From Micromonospora pattaloongensis (GTDB lineage: Bacteria; Actinomycetota; Actinomycetes; Mycobacteriales; Micromonosporaceae), in contig NZ_FNPH01000003.1 of the NCBI RefSeq assembly GCF_900107255.1, forward strand, positions 496,001 through 560,000: a DNA stretch of 64,000 nucleotides, in the 5' to 3' direction. This document shows positions 28,062-36,678 of this stretch, in pieces. The notes under the pieces are model-generated. The model was given only the letters and a program-made list of their open reading frames with translations, made no database searches and was not told the DNA's origin. A program made the translations under genes and the position numbers. The stretch's first letter is position 1. Every line of letters begins with the position of its first letter.

Positions 28062-28478
28062 ATGATGGCGTCCCCGGACTCGCCGCAGGCGGCGTTCGCG
28101 CGATTCGTCCGCCGCGCGATCGACGACGCCAAGAACGAACGGGGCTGGACGGTCAGCGATCTGGCGGCGCACACCGGCGTCGGGCGGTCCACCGTGTTCC
28201 GGTGGCTCGCGGGCGACTGGCACGACTACCCGGAGCTCGCCAAGGTGCGCGACTTCTGCCGGGCACTGGACGTGCCCCTGTCCGCCGCGGTCCGCGCGCT
28301 CGGGTTGCCGGAGTCGCCGCCCGCGCAGCGCCGGGCCGAGCCACCGTCGTCGGTGGACGCGGACGTACGGGTGATCCTGGCCCGGCTGGCCGATCCGGCG
28401 GTGCCGGCGCCGGAGAAGAAGCTGATCCGCGACCTGCTGCGGTACCTGGCCCGCCGCCCGGTCCGCCGGGCCGGCTGA
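28062..28478 (+). CDS. XRE-type helix-turn-helix regulator
   Basis: About 138 residues. An N-terminal XRE-like HTH covers residues about 5-65 (RFVRRAIDDAKNERGWTVSD, LAAHTGVGRSTVFRWLAGDW, FCRALDVPLSAAVRALGL). The C-terminal part (VDADVRVILARLADPAVP...) is a short helical tail. ATG 28062 or the next codon (28065) starts it, after AAGGAC; a GTG at 28044 would add six residues. It converges closely (10 bases) with the next gene. No operator or partner gene identifies its target. Confidence 0.85.
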   Translation: MMASPDSPQAAFARFVRRAIDDAKNERGWTVSDLAAHTGVGRSTVFRWLAGDWHDYPELAKVRDFCRALDVPLSAAVRALGLPESPPAQRRAEPPSSVDADVRVILARLADPAVPAPEKKLIRDLLRYLARRPVRRAG

Positions 28479-28488
28479 CCCTCCCCCG

Positions 28489-29463
28489 CTACGGGACGAC
28501 GGCGGTGAACTCCGCCGTCCGCACCTCGCCGGCCACCTGGAAGTCGAAGAACATCCGGTAGCGGCCGGGGCCGGGCAGGGCGAGCCAGAACTTCACCGCC
28601 CCGTCGCTGAGCTGCGCCTCGGGGTGGACGTGCACGTAGCCCAGATCGCCCTCGCGGATCACCACCAGGTGGCCGTACGCCCCCAGGTAGCGCTCCAGCC
28701 CCGCTGCCGGGGCGCCGTCGCGGAACACCCGGAACAGCAGCGGCGCGACCGCGCCGACCCGGGGCGTCCCCTCGTACCCGACGGTGAACCCGTCGACCGC
28801 CGCCTCACGGGCGGGCGCGGGCAGCGGGCGGGGGGCGTACGTCCCGGCGGCCGCCAGGTCGACCCCGAGGGTCAGCTCGGTCTGCCCGCCGGTCGCGTCG
28901 TTCACGGTGAAGTCCGCGTACGCCCGCCAGACGCCCGGCTGCGGCAGGGTCAGCGGCACGCTCCAGGTCCCGTCGGGCGCCATCGTGGGGTGCAGGTGCT
29001 GGTAGCCGGAGAGGTCGCGGCGGGCGACGATCAGGTGCAGCGGCTTGTCGTGCACGATCGCGAACGTGGTCACCGGCTTGGCGTCCGGGCCGACGATCCG
29101 GAACCGGAAGTCCTGCCGGGCCCCCGCCGCCAGCTGGGTGGCGGTCGGCGCCAGCGTGTACCCGGCGGCGCTGAGGCTGAGTCCGACCGGGTCGGCGCCG
29201 GTCCGGCCGGCGGCCCCCGCGCCGGCGCCGTGCTCGTGCGGGGCGGTGCCGGGCGGGTGCGTGTGGTCGGCGGCCTGGTCGCCGCCGGCCGGCGGGGCCG
29301 ACGCGGGTGCGGGGTCGACCACGCGGCCGAGCCCGAAGCCGGCGATCAGGGCGATCACGAGCCCGCCGACGACGAGCGCGAGCCGCAGCGTGGCACGGTC
29401 GACCGGCGGACGCGGCGGCACGGGCGCCGGCGGCGGGACGGTGGCGGCGTCGGGCAGGGACAT
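28489..29463 (-). CDS. Membrane-anchored His-rich protein downstream of csoR
   Basis: 324 residues. One membrane anchor near residues 27-46 (LALVVGGLVIALIAGFGLGR) is followed by a His-rich linker (DHTHPPGTAPHEHG). Two beta-rich repeats follow, each carrying His pairs (SGYQHLHPTM and LGYVHVHPEAQ), which could bind metal outside the membrane. It starts at ATG 29463, 11 bases after csoR, so the two form an operon. The context suggests a role in copper (or similar metal) handling in the cell envelope; the family function is not established. Confidence 0.8.
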   Translation of the reverse strand: MSLPDAATVPPPAPVPPRPPVDRATLRLALVVGGLVIALIAGFGLGRVVDPAPASAPPAGGDQAADHTHPPGTAPHEHGAGAGAAGRTGADPVGLSLSAAGYTLAPTATQLAAGARQDFRFRIVGPDAKPVTTFAIVHDKPLHLIVARRDLSGYQHLHPTMAPDGTWSVPLTLPQPGVWRAYADFTVNDATGGQTELTLGVDLAAAGTYAPRPLPAPAREAAVDGFTVGYEGTPRVGAVAPLLFRVFRDGAPAAGLERYLGAYGHLVVIREGDLGYVHVHPEAQLSDGAVKFWLALPGPGRYRMFFDFQVAGEVRTAEFTAVVP

Positions 29464-29474
29464 CGGCGGGCCTC

Positions 29475-29804
29475 CTAGGAGCGGACGAGGCGGGCGATGG
29501 CCTCGGACGCCTCTTTCACCTTCGCGGACGGGTCGCCGCCGTCTTTGGCCGCCTCCGTCACGCAGTGCGCGATGTGCCCCTCGAGCAGCCCGACCGCGAC
29601 CGCCTGGAGGGCGCGGGTCGCCGCGGAGATCTGCGTCAGCACGTCGATGCAGTAGGTGTCCTGCTCGATCATCCGGTGCAGCCCGCGGACCTGCCCCTCG
29701 ATCCGGCGCAGCCGGCCGAGGAGGGCCTGCTTGTCGGCCGCGTACCAGTACGCGCCGTGCTGCTCGGCGGTGCCGGCGTCCGCGGCCTGCTCCTGTGCGG
29801 TCAT
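29475..29804 (-). CDS. csoR: CsoR-family metal-sensing repressor
   Basis: 109 residues, all alpha-helical DUF156 fold. The copper ligands are in place: Cys52 (TYCIDVLTQI), His77 and Cys81 (EGHIAHCV), giving the x-C-H-C fingerprint of Cu(I)-sensing CsoR proteins. LLGRLRRIEGQVRGLHRMIE is the DNA-contact helix. Binding Cu(I) releases the repressor from DNA. ATG 29804 lies 11 bases from a candidate operator (29815-29830). It leads an operon with the His-rich anchored protein. Confidence 0.93.
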   Translation of the reverse strand: MTAQEQAADAGTAEQHGAYWYAADKQALLGRLRRIEGQVRGLHRMIEQDTYCIDVLTQISAATRALQAVAVGLLEGHIAHCVTEAAKDGGDPSAKVKEASEAIARLVRS

Positions 29805-29814
29805 CCGGCGAGCA

Positions 29815-29830
29815 TACCCCCCAGCCGTAT
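29815..29830 (-). promoter_or_regulatory. Candidate CsoR operator
   Basis: ATACCCCCAGCCGTAT: ATAC and GTAT ends around a C/G-rich centre, like known CsoR boxes but with an imperfect right half. It is 10 bases upstream of the csoR start, so it would autoregulate the operon. Confidence 0.5.
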
Positions 29831-29889
29831 TTCCCGACCATGGGCACGGCGGGGCGTGGCCTTTGTCGCCAATCGGTCGTTATCCGGTC

Positions 29890-30861
29890 GTGCCGATCTT
29901 CCCCCACGCCGGCCGCGCCGCCACCCTCGTCGCCGCCGCCCTCACCGCCGCCCTGCTGTCCGGGCCGGCCGCCGCCGAACCCTCCGCCGCCGAACTCGAC
30001 CGCCGGATCAACCAGGCCAGCCGGGAGCTGGAAGTCGTCGTCGAGCAGTACAACGACCTGCGCGAGGACATGCGCGCCACCCAGCGCCAGGCGACCGCCC
30101 TCGACGCGAAAATGGCGCCGCTGGAGCAGCAGTTGGCGGCGCGGCGGCACCAGGTGGGGGCGCTCGCCGCGAACACGTACCGCAGCTCCAGCGGGCTGCG
30201 CCCGATGGCCGCCGCGCTGAACAGCGAGTCAGCGCAGGGCTTCCTCGACTACCTGCTGGTGCTCGACCGGCTGAGCCGCGACCAGCGGCAGGCGATCGCC
30301 GGACTCAACTCCAGCCGACTCCGCTTCGACGCCGCCCGCACCGCCGCGCAGCGGCTCGCCGACCGGCAGCGGACGCAGCAGCAACGGCTGACCGCCAAGA
30401 AGAAGCAGGTCGAAGCGGAGCTCAGCCGGCTCGTCCGACTGCGCGACGGCCGTACCGTGCAGGTCGCCACCGACCCACGGGCGGTGGGCCACCGCCTGCC
30501 CGACCTGCCGCCGGGCGCCGCGGCCACCGCGGTGAAGTTCGCGTACGCGCAACTCGGCAAGCCGTACGGGTGGGGCGCGGCGGGCCCGCGCGCGTACGAC
30601 TGCTCGGGGCTGACGTCCGCGGCGTGGGCCGCGGCCGGCATCAGGCTGCCGCACAGCTCCCAGCGGCAGTGGACGAGCGTGACCCGGGTCAGCCGCCCGG
30701 AGCTGCAACCCGGCGACCTGATCTTCTACTACGGCGACCTGCACCACGTGGGCATGTACGTCGGCGCCGGCATGATGATCCACGCCCCCCAGGAGGGCCA
30801 ATCGGTCCGCCTCAACGCCGTCAACTTCCAGCCCGTCTACGGCTACGGCCGCCCCGGCTGA
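29890..30861 (+). CDS. Secreted NlpC/P60 (C40) peptidoglycan endopeptidase
   Basis: About 323 residues. A signal peptide covers residues about 1-33 (ATLVAAALTAALLSGPAAAE). A long coiled coil follows (about 35-185) with repeated charged heptads, then the C40 papain-like domain. The catalytic Cys is in YDCSGLTSAAW and the His residues are in HHVGMYVG and MIHAPQEG. Such RipA/RipC-type enzymes cut peptide stems in the cell wall, with the coiled coil controlling access. GTG 29890 was chosen as the start just before the signal peptide. The final residues lie inside a bidirectional hairpin shared with recQ. Confidence 0.92.
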   Translation: MPIFPHAGRAATLVAAALTAALLSGPAAAEPSAAELDRRINQASRELEVVVEQYNDLREDMRATQRQATALDAKMAPLEQQLAARRHQVGALAANTYRSSSGLRPMAAALNSESAQGFLDYLLVLDRLSRDQRQAIAGLNSSRLRFDAARTAAQRLADRQRTQQQRLTAKKKQVEAELSRLVRLRDGRTVQVATDPRAVGHRLPDLPPGAAATAVKFAYAQLGKPYGWGAAGPRAYDCSGLTSAAWAAAGIRLPHSSQRQWTSVTRVSRPELQPGDLIFYYGDLHHVGMYVGAGMMIHAPQEGQSVRLNAVNFQPVYGYGRPG

Positions 30862-30889
30862 CCCGCGTCGACCACGCCGGGTCAGCCGG
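30854..30889. terminator. Bidirectional hairpin at converging NlpC and recQ stops
   Basis: A 12-bp perfect stem (CCGGCTGACCCG and complement) with a 12-base loop. It overlaps the stop codons of both converging genes. Confidence 0.7.
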
Positions 30890-33041
30890 CGACGGCGAGG
30901 GCGAGCGGGAGCACCGCGGGTGCGCCGGCCCGGCGGAGTTCGCGGGCGACGATCGCCATCGTCCAGCCGGAGTCGACCAGGTCGTCGACGAGCAGCACCG
31001 GACCCGACAGCCCCGACATCGCCGCCGCCAGCTCGCCCGGCAGCGCGAACGCGCCGTGCAGCGCGCGTACCCGCTGCGCGCTGTTGCCGCGCGCACCGCC
31101 ACCGGGCGACGGGGCGTGGCCGGTCGGCGCGACCGTGCCGAGCAGCGGCAACCGGCCGATCGTCCCGATCCGCTCCGCGAGGCTCGCGACCAGCCGCGGG
31201 TGTTGCCGCGATCCGACGGCGACCACCCCGACCGGCCGCGTCGGCCACGGGCCGTCGCCGTGCGCCCACGCCTTCAGCACCTCGACCACCGCGCTCGCCA
31301 CGTCGTCCGGCAGCGGCCCGTCGGCCGCGTCCGGGCCGACGAGCGCGCGCAGCCGGGCGCCCCAGCCGAGGTCGGACAGCCGCCCGACCGCCCGGCCCGG
31401 CAGCGCCTGCTCGGCCGGCGAGATCTTGCCGCGCAGCGGTACGCCCACCGCCTCCAGCCCGGTGGGCCAGAGCTTCTTCGGCGCCACCTCCACGCCGGGG
31501 CGGCCGAGGAACGCCTGCGCGGCGGCGAGCGCCGGAGCCGAGACCTCCGCGTCGAACCGCGGGCCGGCGCACCGGTCGCAACGCCCGCACGGGGTGGCGC
31601 CGGGATCGTCGAGGCAGCTCCGGAGGTACTCCATCCGGCAGCCGATGGCGCCGGTGTACTCCCGCATCGCCTGCTGCTCGGCGGTGCGCGCCTGGGCGAC
31701 CCGCCGCAGCCGGGCGACGTCGTAGACCCACGGCTCGCCGGTGGCGATCCAACCGCCGCGCACCCGCTTCACCGCGCCGTCCACGTCGAGCACCTTGAGC
31801 ATCAGCTCCAGACGGGCCCGGCGCAGGTCGACGATGGGTTCGAGGGCCTGCGTCGACAGCGGGCGGCCGGCCTGCTCCAGCGCGGCCAGCACGGACCGGA
31901 CCTGTTCCTCGGGCGGGAAGGCCAGCGACGCGAAGTACCGCCAAATCGCCTGGTCCTCGGCGCCCGGCAACAGCAGCACCTCGGCGTGCTCGACGCCGCG
32001 CCCGGCCCGGCCGACCTGCTGGTAGTACGCGATCGGCGAGGGCGGGGCGCCCAGGTGCACGACGAAGCCGAGGTCCGGCTTGTCGAAGCCCATGCCCAGC
32101 GCCGAGGTCGCGATCAGCGCCTTGATCTTGTTGTCCAGCAGGTCCTGCTCGGCGCCGCGCCGGTCGGCGTCCTCGGCCTGGCCCGTGTAGGAGGCGACCG
32201 CGTAGCCGCGCGAGCGGAGGAAGTCGGCCGTCTCGGTCGCCGCGGCCACGGTGAGGGTGTAGACGATGCCCGAGCCGGGGAGCCGGTCGAGGTGGTCGGC
32301 GAGCCAGCCCAGCCGGTGGGCCGGGGTCGGCAGCTCGAGTACGGCCAGCCGCAGCGACTCGCGGTCGAGCGGACCGCGCAGCACCAGCGTCTCGGTCTGT
32401 TCGCCGCCGCTCAACTGCTCCGCCACGTCGGTGGTCACCCGCTCGTTGGCGGTCGCCGTCGTCGCCAGCACCGGCGTGCCGGCGGGCAGGTTCGCCAGGA
32501 AGGTACGCAGTCGCCGGTAGTCGGGCCGGAAGTCGTGACCCCAGTCCGAGACGCAGTGCGCCTCGTCCACGACGAGCAGCCCGGTGGTGGCGGCGAGCTT
32601 CGGCAGCACGGTGTCCCGGAAGTCGGGGTTGTTGAGCCGCTCCGGGCTGATCAGCAGGACGTCGACCTCGCCGCCGTGGATCTCGGTGGTGATCTCGTCC
32701 CACTCGTCGAGGTTGGCGGAGTTGATCGTGCGGGCGCGGATCCCGGCCCGCGCGGCCGCCTCCACCTGGTTACGCATCAGCGCGAGCAGCGGCGACACGA
32801 TCACCGTGGGGCCGGTCGCGGGGCTCTGCCGCAACAACGCGGTGGCCACGAAGTAGACCGCCGACTTGCCCCAGCCGGTGCGCTGCACGCAGAGCACCCG
32901 ACGCTTGTCGACCACCAGTGCCTCGATCGCCCGCCACTGGTCGTCGCGCAGCCGCGCGTGCTCGCCGGCCAGCCGCCGCAGCACCGCCTCGGCCCGCTCG
33001 CGCACCGCGCCCCGGTCGGTTGCCGGATCACGCTCGCTCAT
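30882..33041 (-). CDS. recQ: RecQ-type DNA helicase fused to a phosphoribosyltransferase-like domain
   Basis: 719 residues. Helicase core: TGWGKSAVYF (Walker A), VIVSPLLALMRNQ, VVDEAHCVSDWGHDFRPDY, ATTATAN, and GMGFDKPDLGFVVH with QQVGRAGRG. A zinc-binding region follows with Cys residues in GCRMEYLRSCL and CGRCDRC. The last about 120 residues hold GPVLLVDDLVDSGWTMA, the PRPP-binding loop pattern of type I phosphoribosyltransferases. No canonical HRDC domain is visible. ATG 33041 (MSERDPAT) was chosen. RecQ acts in recombination repair. The role of the PRTase domain is unknown, although the fusion recurs in actinobacteria. Confidence 0.93.
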   Translation of the reverse strand: MSERDPATDRGAVRERAEAVLRRLAGEHARLRDDQWRAIEALVVDKRRVLCVQRTGWGKSAVYFVATALLRQSPATGPTVIVSPLLALMRNQVEAAARAGIRARTINSANLDEWDEITTEIHGGEVDVLLISPERLNNPDFRDTVLPKLAATTGLLVVDEAHCVSDWGHDFRPDYRRLRTFLANLPAGTPVLATTATANERVTTDVAEQLSGGEQTETLVLRGPLDRESLRLAVLELPTPAHRLGWLADHLDRLPGSGIVYTLTVAAATETADFLRSRGYAVASYTGQAEDADRRGAEQDLLDNKIKALIATSALGMGFDKPDLGFVVHLGAPPSPIAYYQQVGRAGRGVEHAEVLLLPGAEDQAIWRYFASLAFPPEEQVRSVLAALEQAGRPLSTQALEPIVDLRRARLELMLKVLDVDGAVKRVRGGWIATGEPWVYDVARLRRVAQARTAEQQAMREYTGAIGCRMEYLRSCLDDPGATPCGRCDRCAGPRFDAEVSAPALAAAQAFLGRPGVEVAPKKLWPTGLEAVGVPLRGKISPAEQALPGRAVGRLSDLGWGARLRALVGPDAADGPLPDDVASAVVEVLKAWAHGDGPWPTRPVGVVAVGSRQHPRLVASLAERIGTIGRLPLLGTVAPTGHAPSPGGGARGNSAQRVRALHGAFALPGELAAAMSGLSGPVLLVDDLVDSGWTMAIVARELRRAGAPAVLPLALAVAG

Positions 33042-33132
33042 CGCACGGCCACCGCGCGCAGGTAAGGCACCCCGCGATGCTACCTCGCCACACACCGCCC
33101 ACCCCCCGCTCACGCCGCACCCCCCACTGCGG

Positions 33133-33192
33133 GTTGATCAAGGGATCGGCGGGACCGGAGGGGCGATTCCGGCTGCCGATCCCTTGATCAAC
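33133..33192. repeat. Inverted repeat with GTTGATCAAGGGATCGGC arms
   Basis: The 18-base arms at 33133-33150 and 33175-33192 are perfect complements, with further pairing (CCGGA/TCCGG) in the 24-base loop. It sits between the livM stop and the recQ start. A degenerate relative is at 47173-47235. It may act as the liv operon terminator and may be a repetitive genome element. Confidence 0.75.
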
Positions 33193-33211
33193 GCTGCACA
33201 GCGCTGGCGGG

Positions 33212-34312
33212 TCAGCGGCGGGAGAGCGCGCGGCGGAGGGTGGCCAGCCGGGTGGTGAGGCCGGCCAGGCCGCCGGGGAAGAAGTAGACCGCCAGGATGA
33301 AGACCGTGCCGAGCACGAAGAGCGGCTGCGACAGCGGTCCGCTCAGCACGCTGGGCAGGGCGTCGACGGTCGACGAGGAGCCGAACGCGGTCAGCCGGTG
33401 GTCCAGGTACATGTAGAGCATCCCGCCGATCACCGGGCCCCACCGGGTCGCCGGCCCGCCGAGCACCACCATCACCAGCAGCGACAGGGTCAGCTCGGAG
33501 GAGGTGATGTGCGGCGACGCGCCGCCGACCAACAGGCAGTAGATCACTCCCCCGCCGGCGGCGAGCGCCCCGGAGAGGGTGAAGGCCACCAGCTTGAACC
33601 GGTACGGATCCAGTCCGAGCACGCCGATCCGCCGCTCGTCGTCGCGGATCCCGGCGAGCACCCGCCCGGTCGGCGAGGCGGAGACCCGGTGCACCACGAA
33701 GACCACCAGCGCCAGGTACGCCAGCGCCAGCCAGTAGAGGTTGACCGTGTTCGTCACCCCGACGAACACCGCGGGCACCCCGGCGACGTCGAGCGGCAGC
33801 CCCTCCTCCCCGCCGGTCAACCCGCCGAAGTCACGGGCCACCAGGATCGCCCCGACCTGGGCGAACGCCAGCGTGACCATGGCGAACGCGATCCCGGCGG
33901 TGCGCAGCGCCACCGCGCCGAGCAGCGCGGCGAGCGTGGCGCCGCCGGTCAGCGCCAGCAGCGCGGCCTGCCACAGCGGCAGCCCCGCCCTGGTCACCAG
34001 GATGTCGGTGCCGTAGACACCGGCCGCGAAGTAGAGCGCGTGCCCGAACGACAGCAGCCCGGTGCGGCCGAAGAGCAGGTCGTAGCCGGCCGCCAGCGCG
34101 CCGAAGATCAGACAGACGGCGAGCAGATGCAGCGTGCCGGGCGAGTTGACCGGCCCGTCGAAGACCCCCGGCAGCTGCAGCGTCGAGTACGGCAGCACGG
34201 CGGCCAGCGCCAGCGCCAGCAGCGGCGTCCACGGCCGCAGCGCCGCCCACCGGTGCGGCCGGGCCGGGGCGGCGGTGGCCGCCGGCGCGGGCGCCACGTC
34301 CAGATCCGTCAT
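33212..34312 (-). CDS. livM: Branched-chain amino acid ABC transporter permease, LivM type
   Basis: 366 residues, about 9-10 hydrophobic helices. Typical LivM features: YDLLFGRTGLLSFGHALYFA in the first third and GRVLAGIRDDERRIGVLGLD in the coupling loop that contacts the ATPase. It forms the membrane channel with LivH. ATG 34312 overlaps the livH stop by ATGA. It is the last gene of the K-G-F-H-M operon. Substrates of this HAAT family are usually branched-chain amino acids, but amides and urea also occur, so specificity is open. Confidence 0.93.
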   Translation of the reverse strand: MTDLDVAPAPAATAAPARPHRWAALRPWTPLLALALAAVLPYSTLQLPGVFDGPVNSPGTLHLLAVCLIFGALAAGYDLLFGRTGLLSFGHALYFAAGVYGTDILVTRAGLPLWQAALLALTGGATLAALLGAVALRTAGIAFAMVTLAFAQVGAILVARDFGGLTGGEEGLPLDVAGVPAVFVGVTNTVNLYWLALAYLALVVFVVHRVSASPTGRVLAGIRDDERRIGVLGLDPYRFKLVAFTLSGALAAGGGVIYCLLVGGASPHITSSELTLSLLVMVVLGGPATRWGPVIGGMLYMYLDHRLTAFGSSSTVDALPSVLSGPLSQPLFVLGTVFILAVYFFPGGLAGLTTRLATLRRALSRR

Positions 34313-35199
34313 GCCGTAGCCGCCTTTCCGGCGATCCCCTGCGGTCGGAGCAGCAGCACGATCGCGAGCAGCGCGACCACGCAGACGTCCCCGGCTCCCG
34401 AGGTGCCGTAGTAGTTCACGAACTGCTGCAGCAGCCCGACGGCGACCGCCGCGTACGCGGAGCCGACGACCGAGCCCATCCCGCCGATCACCACCACGAT
34501 GAACGCGAAGATCAGCAACGAGCCGCCCTGGCCGGGCGAGACCGAGCCGAAGTAGACGCCGCCGAGCGCGCCGGCCAGCGCCGCGGCGGCCCCGCCGATC
34601 GCGAAGACCAGCGTGAACGCCTTCCGGACGTCGATGCCGAGCGCGGTGACCATCTCGCGGTTCTCCACGCCGGCCCTGATCACCAGGCCGTACCGGGTGT
34701 AGCGCAGGAAGAGCAGGATCGCCGCGAGCACGGCCGCGGCCGCGACGATCAGCAGCAGCCCCGAGTTCGGCACCTTCGCGCCGAGCACATCGGTGACCCG
34801 CTGCGTCCAGGCCGGACGCGGGAACGGACGGGGATCGGCGCCCCAGGTCGCCTGCAGCAGCGCCACCCCGGCCAGGGAGAGCCCGACGGTGACCAGAACC
34901 TGCTCGATGGTGCGCGAGTAGAGCGGCCGGATCATGACCAGCTCGACCAGCGCGGCGACCACCGCGCCCGCGACCACCCCGAACGCGACCGCGAGCACGA
35001 AGCCGAAGCCGGTCGCCCCGGCCCCCGGAAGGTGCTGCGCCGCCCACCAGGTGCCGTACGCGCCGACCGACAGGAACAGCCCGTGCGCGAAGTTGAGCAC
35101 GTCGGCGAGGCCGAAGACCAGCGACAGCCCGGAGGCAACCAGGAAGTAGAGGGCGGCCAGCCCCAACCCGGTCAGGGTCAGCAGGACGATCGTGCTCAC
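34309..35199 (-). CDS. livH: Branched-chain amino acid ABC transporter permease, LivH type
   Basis: 296 residues, about 8 helices. LivH hallmarks are LNFAHGLFLSVGAYGTW, the coupling-loop pattern YGLVIRAGVENREMVTALGI and FGSVSPGQGGSLLIFAFIVV. It pairs with LivM. GTG 35199 overlaps the livF stop as GTGA. All five genes of the operon touch or nearly touch, so translation is coupled. Confidence 0.93.
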   Translation of the reverse strand: MSTIVLLTLTGLGLAALYFLVASGLSLVFGLADVLNFAHGLFLSVGAYGTWWAAQHLPGAGATGFGFVLAVAFGVVAGAVVAALVELVMIRPLYSRTIEQVLVTVGLSLAGVALLQATWGADPRPFPRPAWTQRVTDVLGAKVPNSGLLLIVAAAAVLAAILLFLRYTRYGLVIRAGVENREMVTALGIDVRKAFTLVFAIGGAAAALAGALGGVYFGSVSPGQGGSLLIFAFIVVVIGGMGSVVGSAYAAVAVGLLQQFVNYYGTSGAGDVCVVALLAIVLLLRPQGIAGKAATA

Positions 35200-35927
35200 G
35201 CGGATACCTCCCGGGTGTGCGAGCCGACCCCGAGCAGCGACCGGGTCAGCTCGGGCTCGCCGAGCAGCCGCGCGGCGTCGCCGGACCAGGCCACCCGGCC
35301 GGCGGCGAGCACCACGGCGTCGCTGGCGAGCCGCCGTACGACGGCGAGGTTCTGCTCGACGAGCAGCACCGGCACGGTGACGGCGACCCGTTCCAGCACC
35401 TCGGCGACCTCGGTGACCACCTTCGGCGCGAGCCCCTTCGTCGGTTCGTCGATCAGCAGCAGCCTGTTGTCGCTGAGCAGCACCCGGCCGATGGCGAGCA
35501 TCTGCTGCTGCCCCCCGGAGAGCGACCCGGCCCGCTGCCGCCCACGCCGCAGCAGCTCGGGGAAGAGCTCGTAGACCCGGTCGTACGCCGGCTTGACCCC
35601 CCGGCGCTCGGCGAGCCGCAGGTTTTCCGCGACGGTGAGGCCGGCGAAGACGCAGCGGTCCTCCGGCACGTAGCCCAGCCCGTCGCGGACCAGCCGGTGC
35701 GTCGGGCGTTCGGTGAGGCGCTGCTCTGCCATCCGGATCTCACCGCGGACCTCGCCGCCGCGCGGGGTGAGCCCGAGAATGGCGCGCAGCGTCGTGGTCT
35801 TGCCGACGCCGTTGCGGCCGAGCAGCACGGTGACGCCGGTCGGCGCGACGTCGAAGGAGACGCCCTGCAGGATGTGCAGGCCGGCGATCCGGACCGACAG
35901 GTCCCGCACGGTGAGGACCGCAGTCAT
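35196..35927 (-). CDS. livF: Branched-chain amino acid ABC transporter ATPase, LivF type
   Basis: 243 residues. Walker A GRNGVGKTTT, Q-loop region near VPEDRCVFAGLTVAENL, ABC signature SLSGGQQQMLAIGR, Walker B LLLIDEPTKGLAP and the switch His region LLVEQN. LivF is one of the two ATPases on the inner face. ATG 35927 overlaps the livG stop (ATGA). Confidence 0.95.
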   Translation of the reverse strand: MTAVLTVRDLSVRIAGLHILQGVSFDVAPTGVTVLLGRNGVGKTTTLRAILGLTPRGGEVRGEIRMAEQRLTERPTHRLVRDGLGYVPEDRCVFAGLTVAENLRLAERRGVKPAYDRVYELFPELLRRGRQRAGSLSGGQQQMLAIGRVLLSDNRLLLIDEPTKGLAPKVVTEVAEVLERVAVTVPVLLVEQNLAVVRRLASDAVVLAAGRVAWSGDAARLLGEPELTRSLLGVGSHTREVSA

Positions 35928-36676
35928 AGCTCCTCCCCCAGGTACGCCTCCTGCACGACCGCGTTCGCCATCACCGTCTGCGGGGTGTCGCAGGCCAGCA
36001 GCGCGCCGTGGTGCATCACCGCGATCCGGTCGGCCAGCTCCAGGATCACGTCCATGTGGTGCTCCACCATGAGCACCGAGCGCCCGGTGTCGCCGGTCAA
36101 CGACCGGATCACCGCGACCAGCTCCGGCACGTCCTCCGCGCTCACCCCGGCCATCGGCTCGTCGAGCAGCATCACGGTCGGTTCGCCGGCGAGCAGCAGC
36201 GCGATCTCCAGCTTGCGTTTCTCGCCGTGCGCCAGCGTGCCGGCCTGCGCCGCCGCGCGGTGCGCGAGGCCGACCCGCTCCAGCACCGCGTCGGCGGCGG
36301 CGACCACCTCGCGGTCGGCCGCCGCCCGCCGCCACAGCCGCAGCGACCCGCCGCGCTGCGCCTGTACCGCGAGCCGCACGTTCTCCCGCACCGACAGCGA
36401 GCCGAAGACCGAGGACGCCTGGAAGGTGCGGCCGAGACCGCGGCGGGCGCGGCGGTGCGGCGGCAGGTCGGTGATCTCCCGCCCGTGCAGCAGCACCTGT
36501 CCGGCGGTCGGCCGGCGTACCCCGGTGATCAGGTTGAACAGCGAGGTCTTCCCGGCGCCGTTCGGCCCGATCACCCCGAGGAACTCGCCGGGCGCGAGAT
36601 CGAGGTCGACACCGTCGACGATCGCCACCTCGCCGATCCGCCAGCTCAGGCCGCGGGTCGAGAGCACCGCCGTCAC
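35924..36676 (-). CDS. livG: Branched-chain amino acid ABC transporter ATPase, LivG type
   Basis: 250 residues. Walker A GPNGAGKTSL, the LivG-type GLGRTFQASSVFGSLSVREN, Walker B VMLLDEPMAGVSAED and the His-switch VEHHMDVI. The signature region is TLAHGEKRKLEIALLLA, with AHGEK where SGGQ usually stands, as is common in LivG proteins. GTG 36676 lies two bases after the stop of the binding-protein gene. Confidence 0.94.
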   Translation of the reverse strand: MTAVLSTRGLSWRIGEVAIVDGVDLDLAPGEFLGVIGPNGAGKTSLFNLITGVRRPTAGQVLLHGREITDLPPHRRARRGLGRTFQASSVFGSLSVRENVRLAVQAQRGGSLRLWRRAAADREVVAAADAVLERVGLAHRAAAQAGTLAHGEKRKLEIALLLAGEPTVMLLDEPMAGVSAEDVPELVAVIRSLTGDTGRSVLMVEHHMDVILELADRIAVMHHGALLACDTPQTVMANAVVQEAYLGEEL

Positions 36677-36678
36677 GA

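Noticed and set aside
29307-33065. Plus-strand open frame of 1252 codons opposite csoR and recQ
   Set aside because: Composition is that of an antisense shadow; CsoR, NlpC/P60 and RecQ in other frames explain the region.
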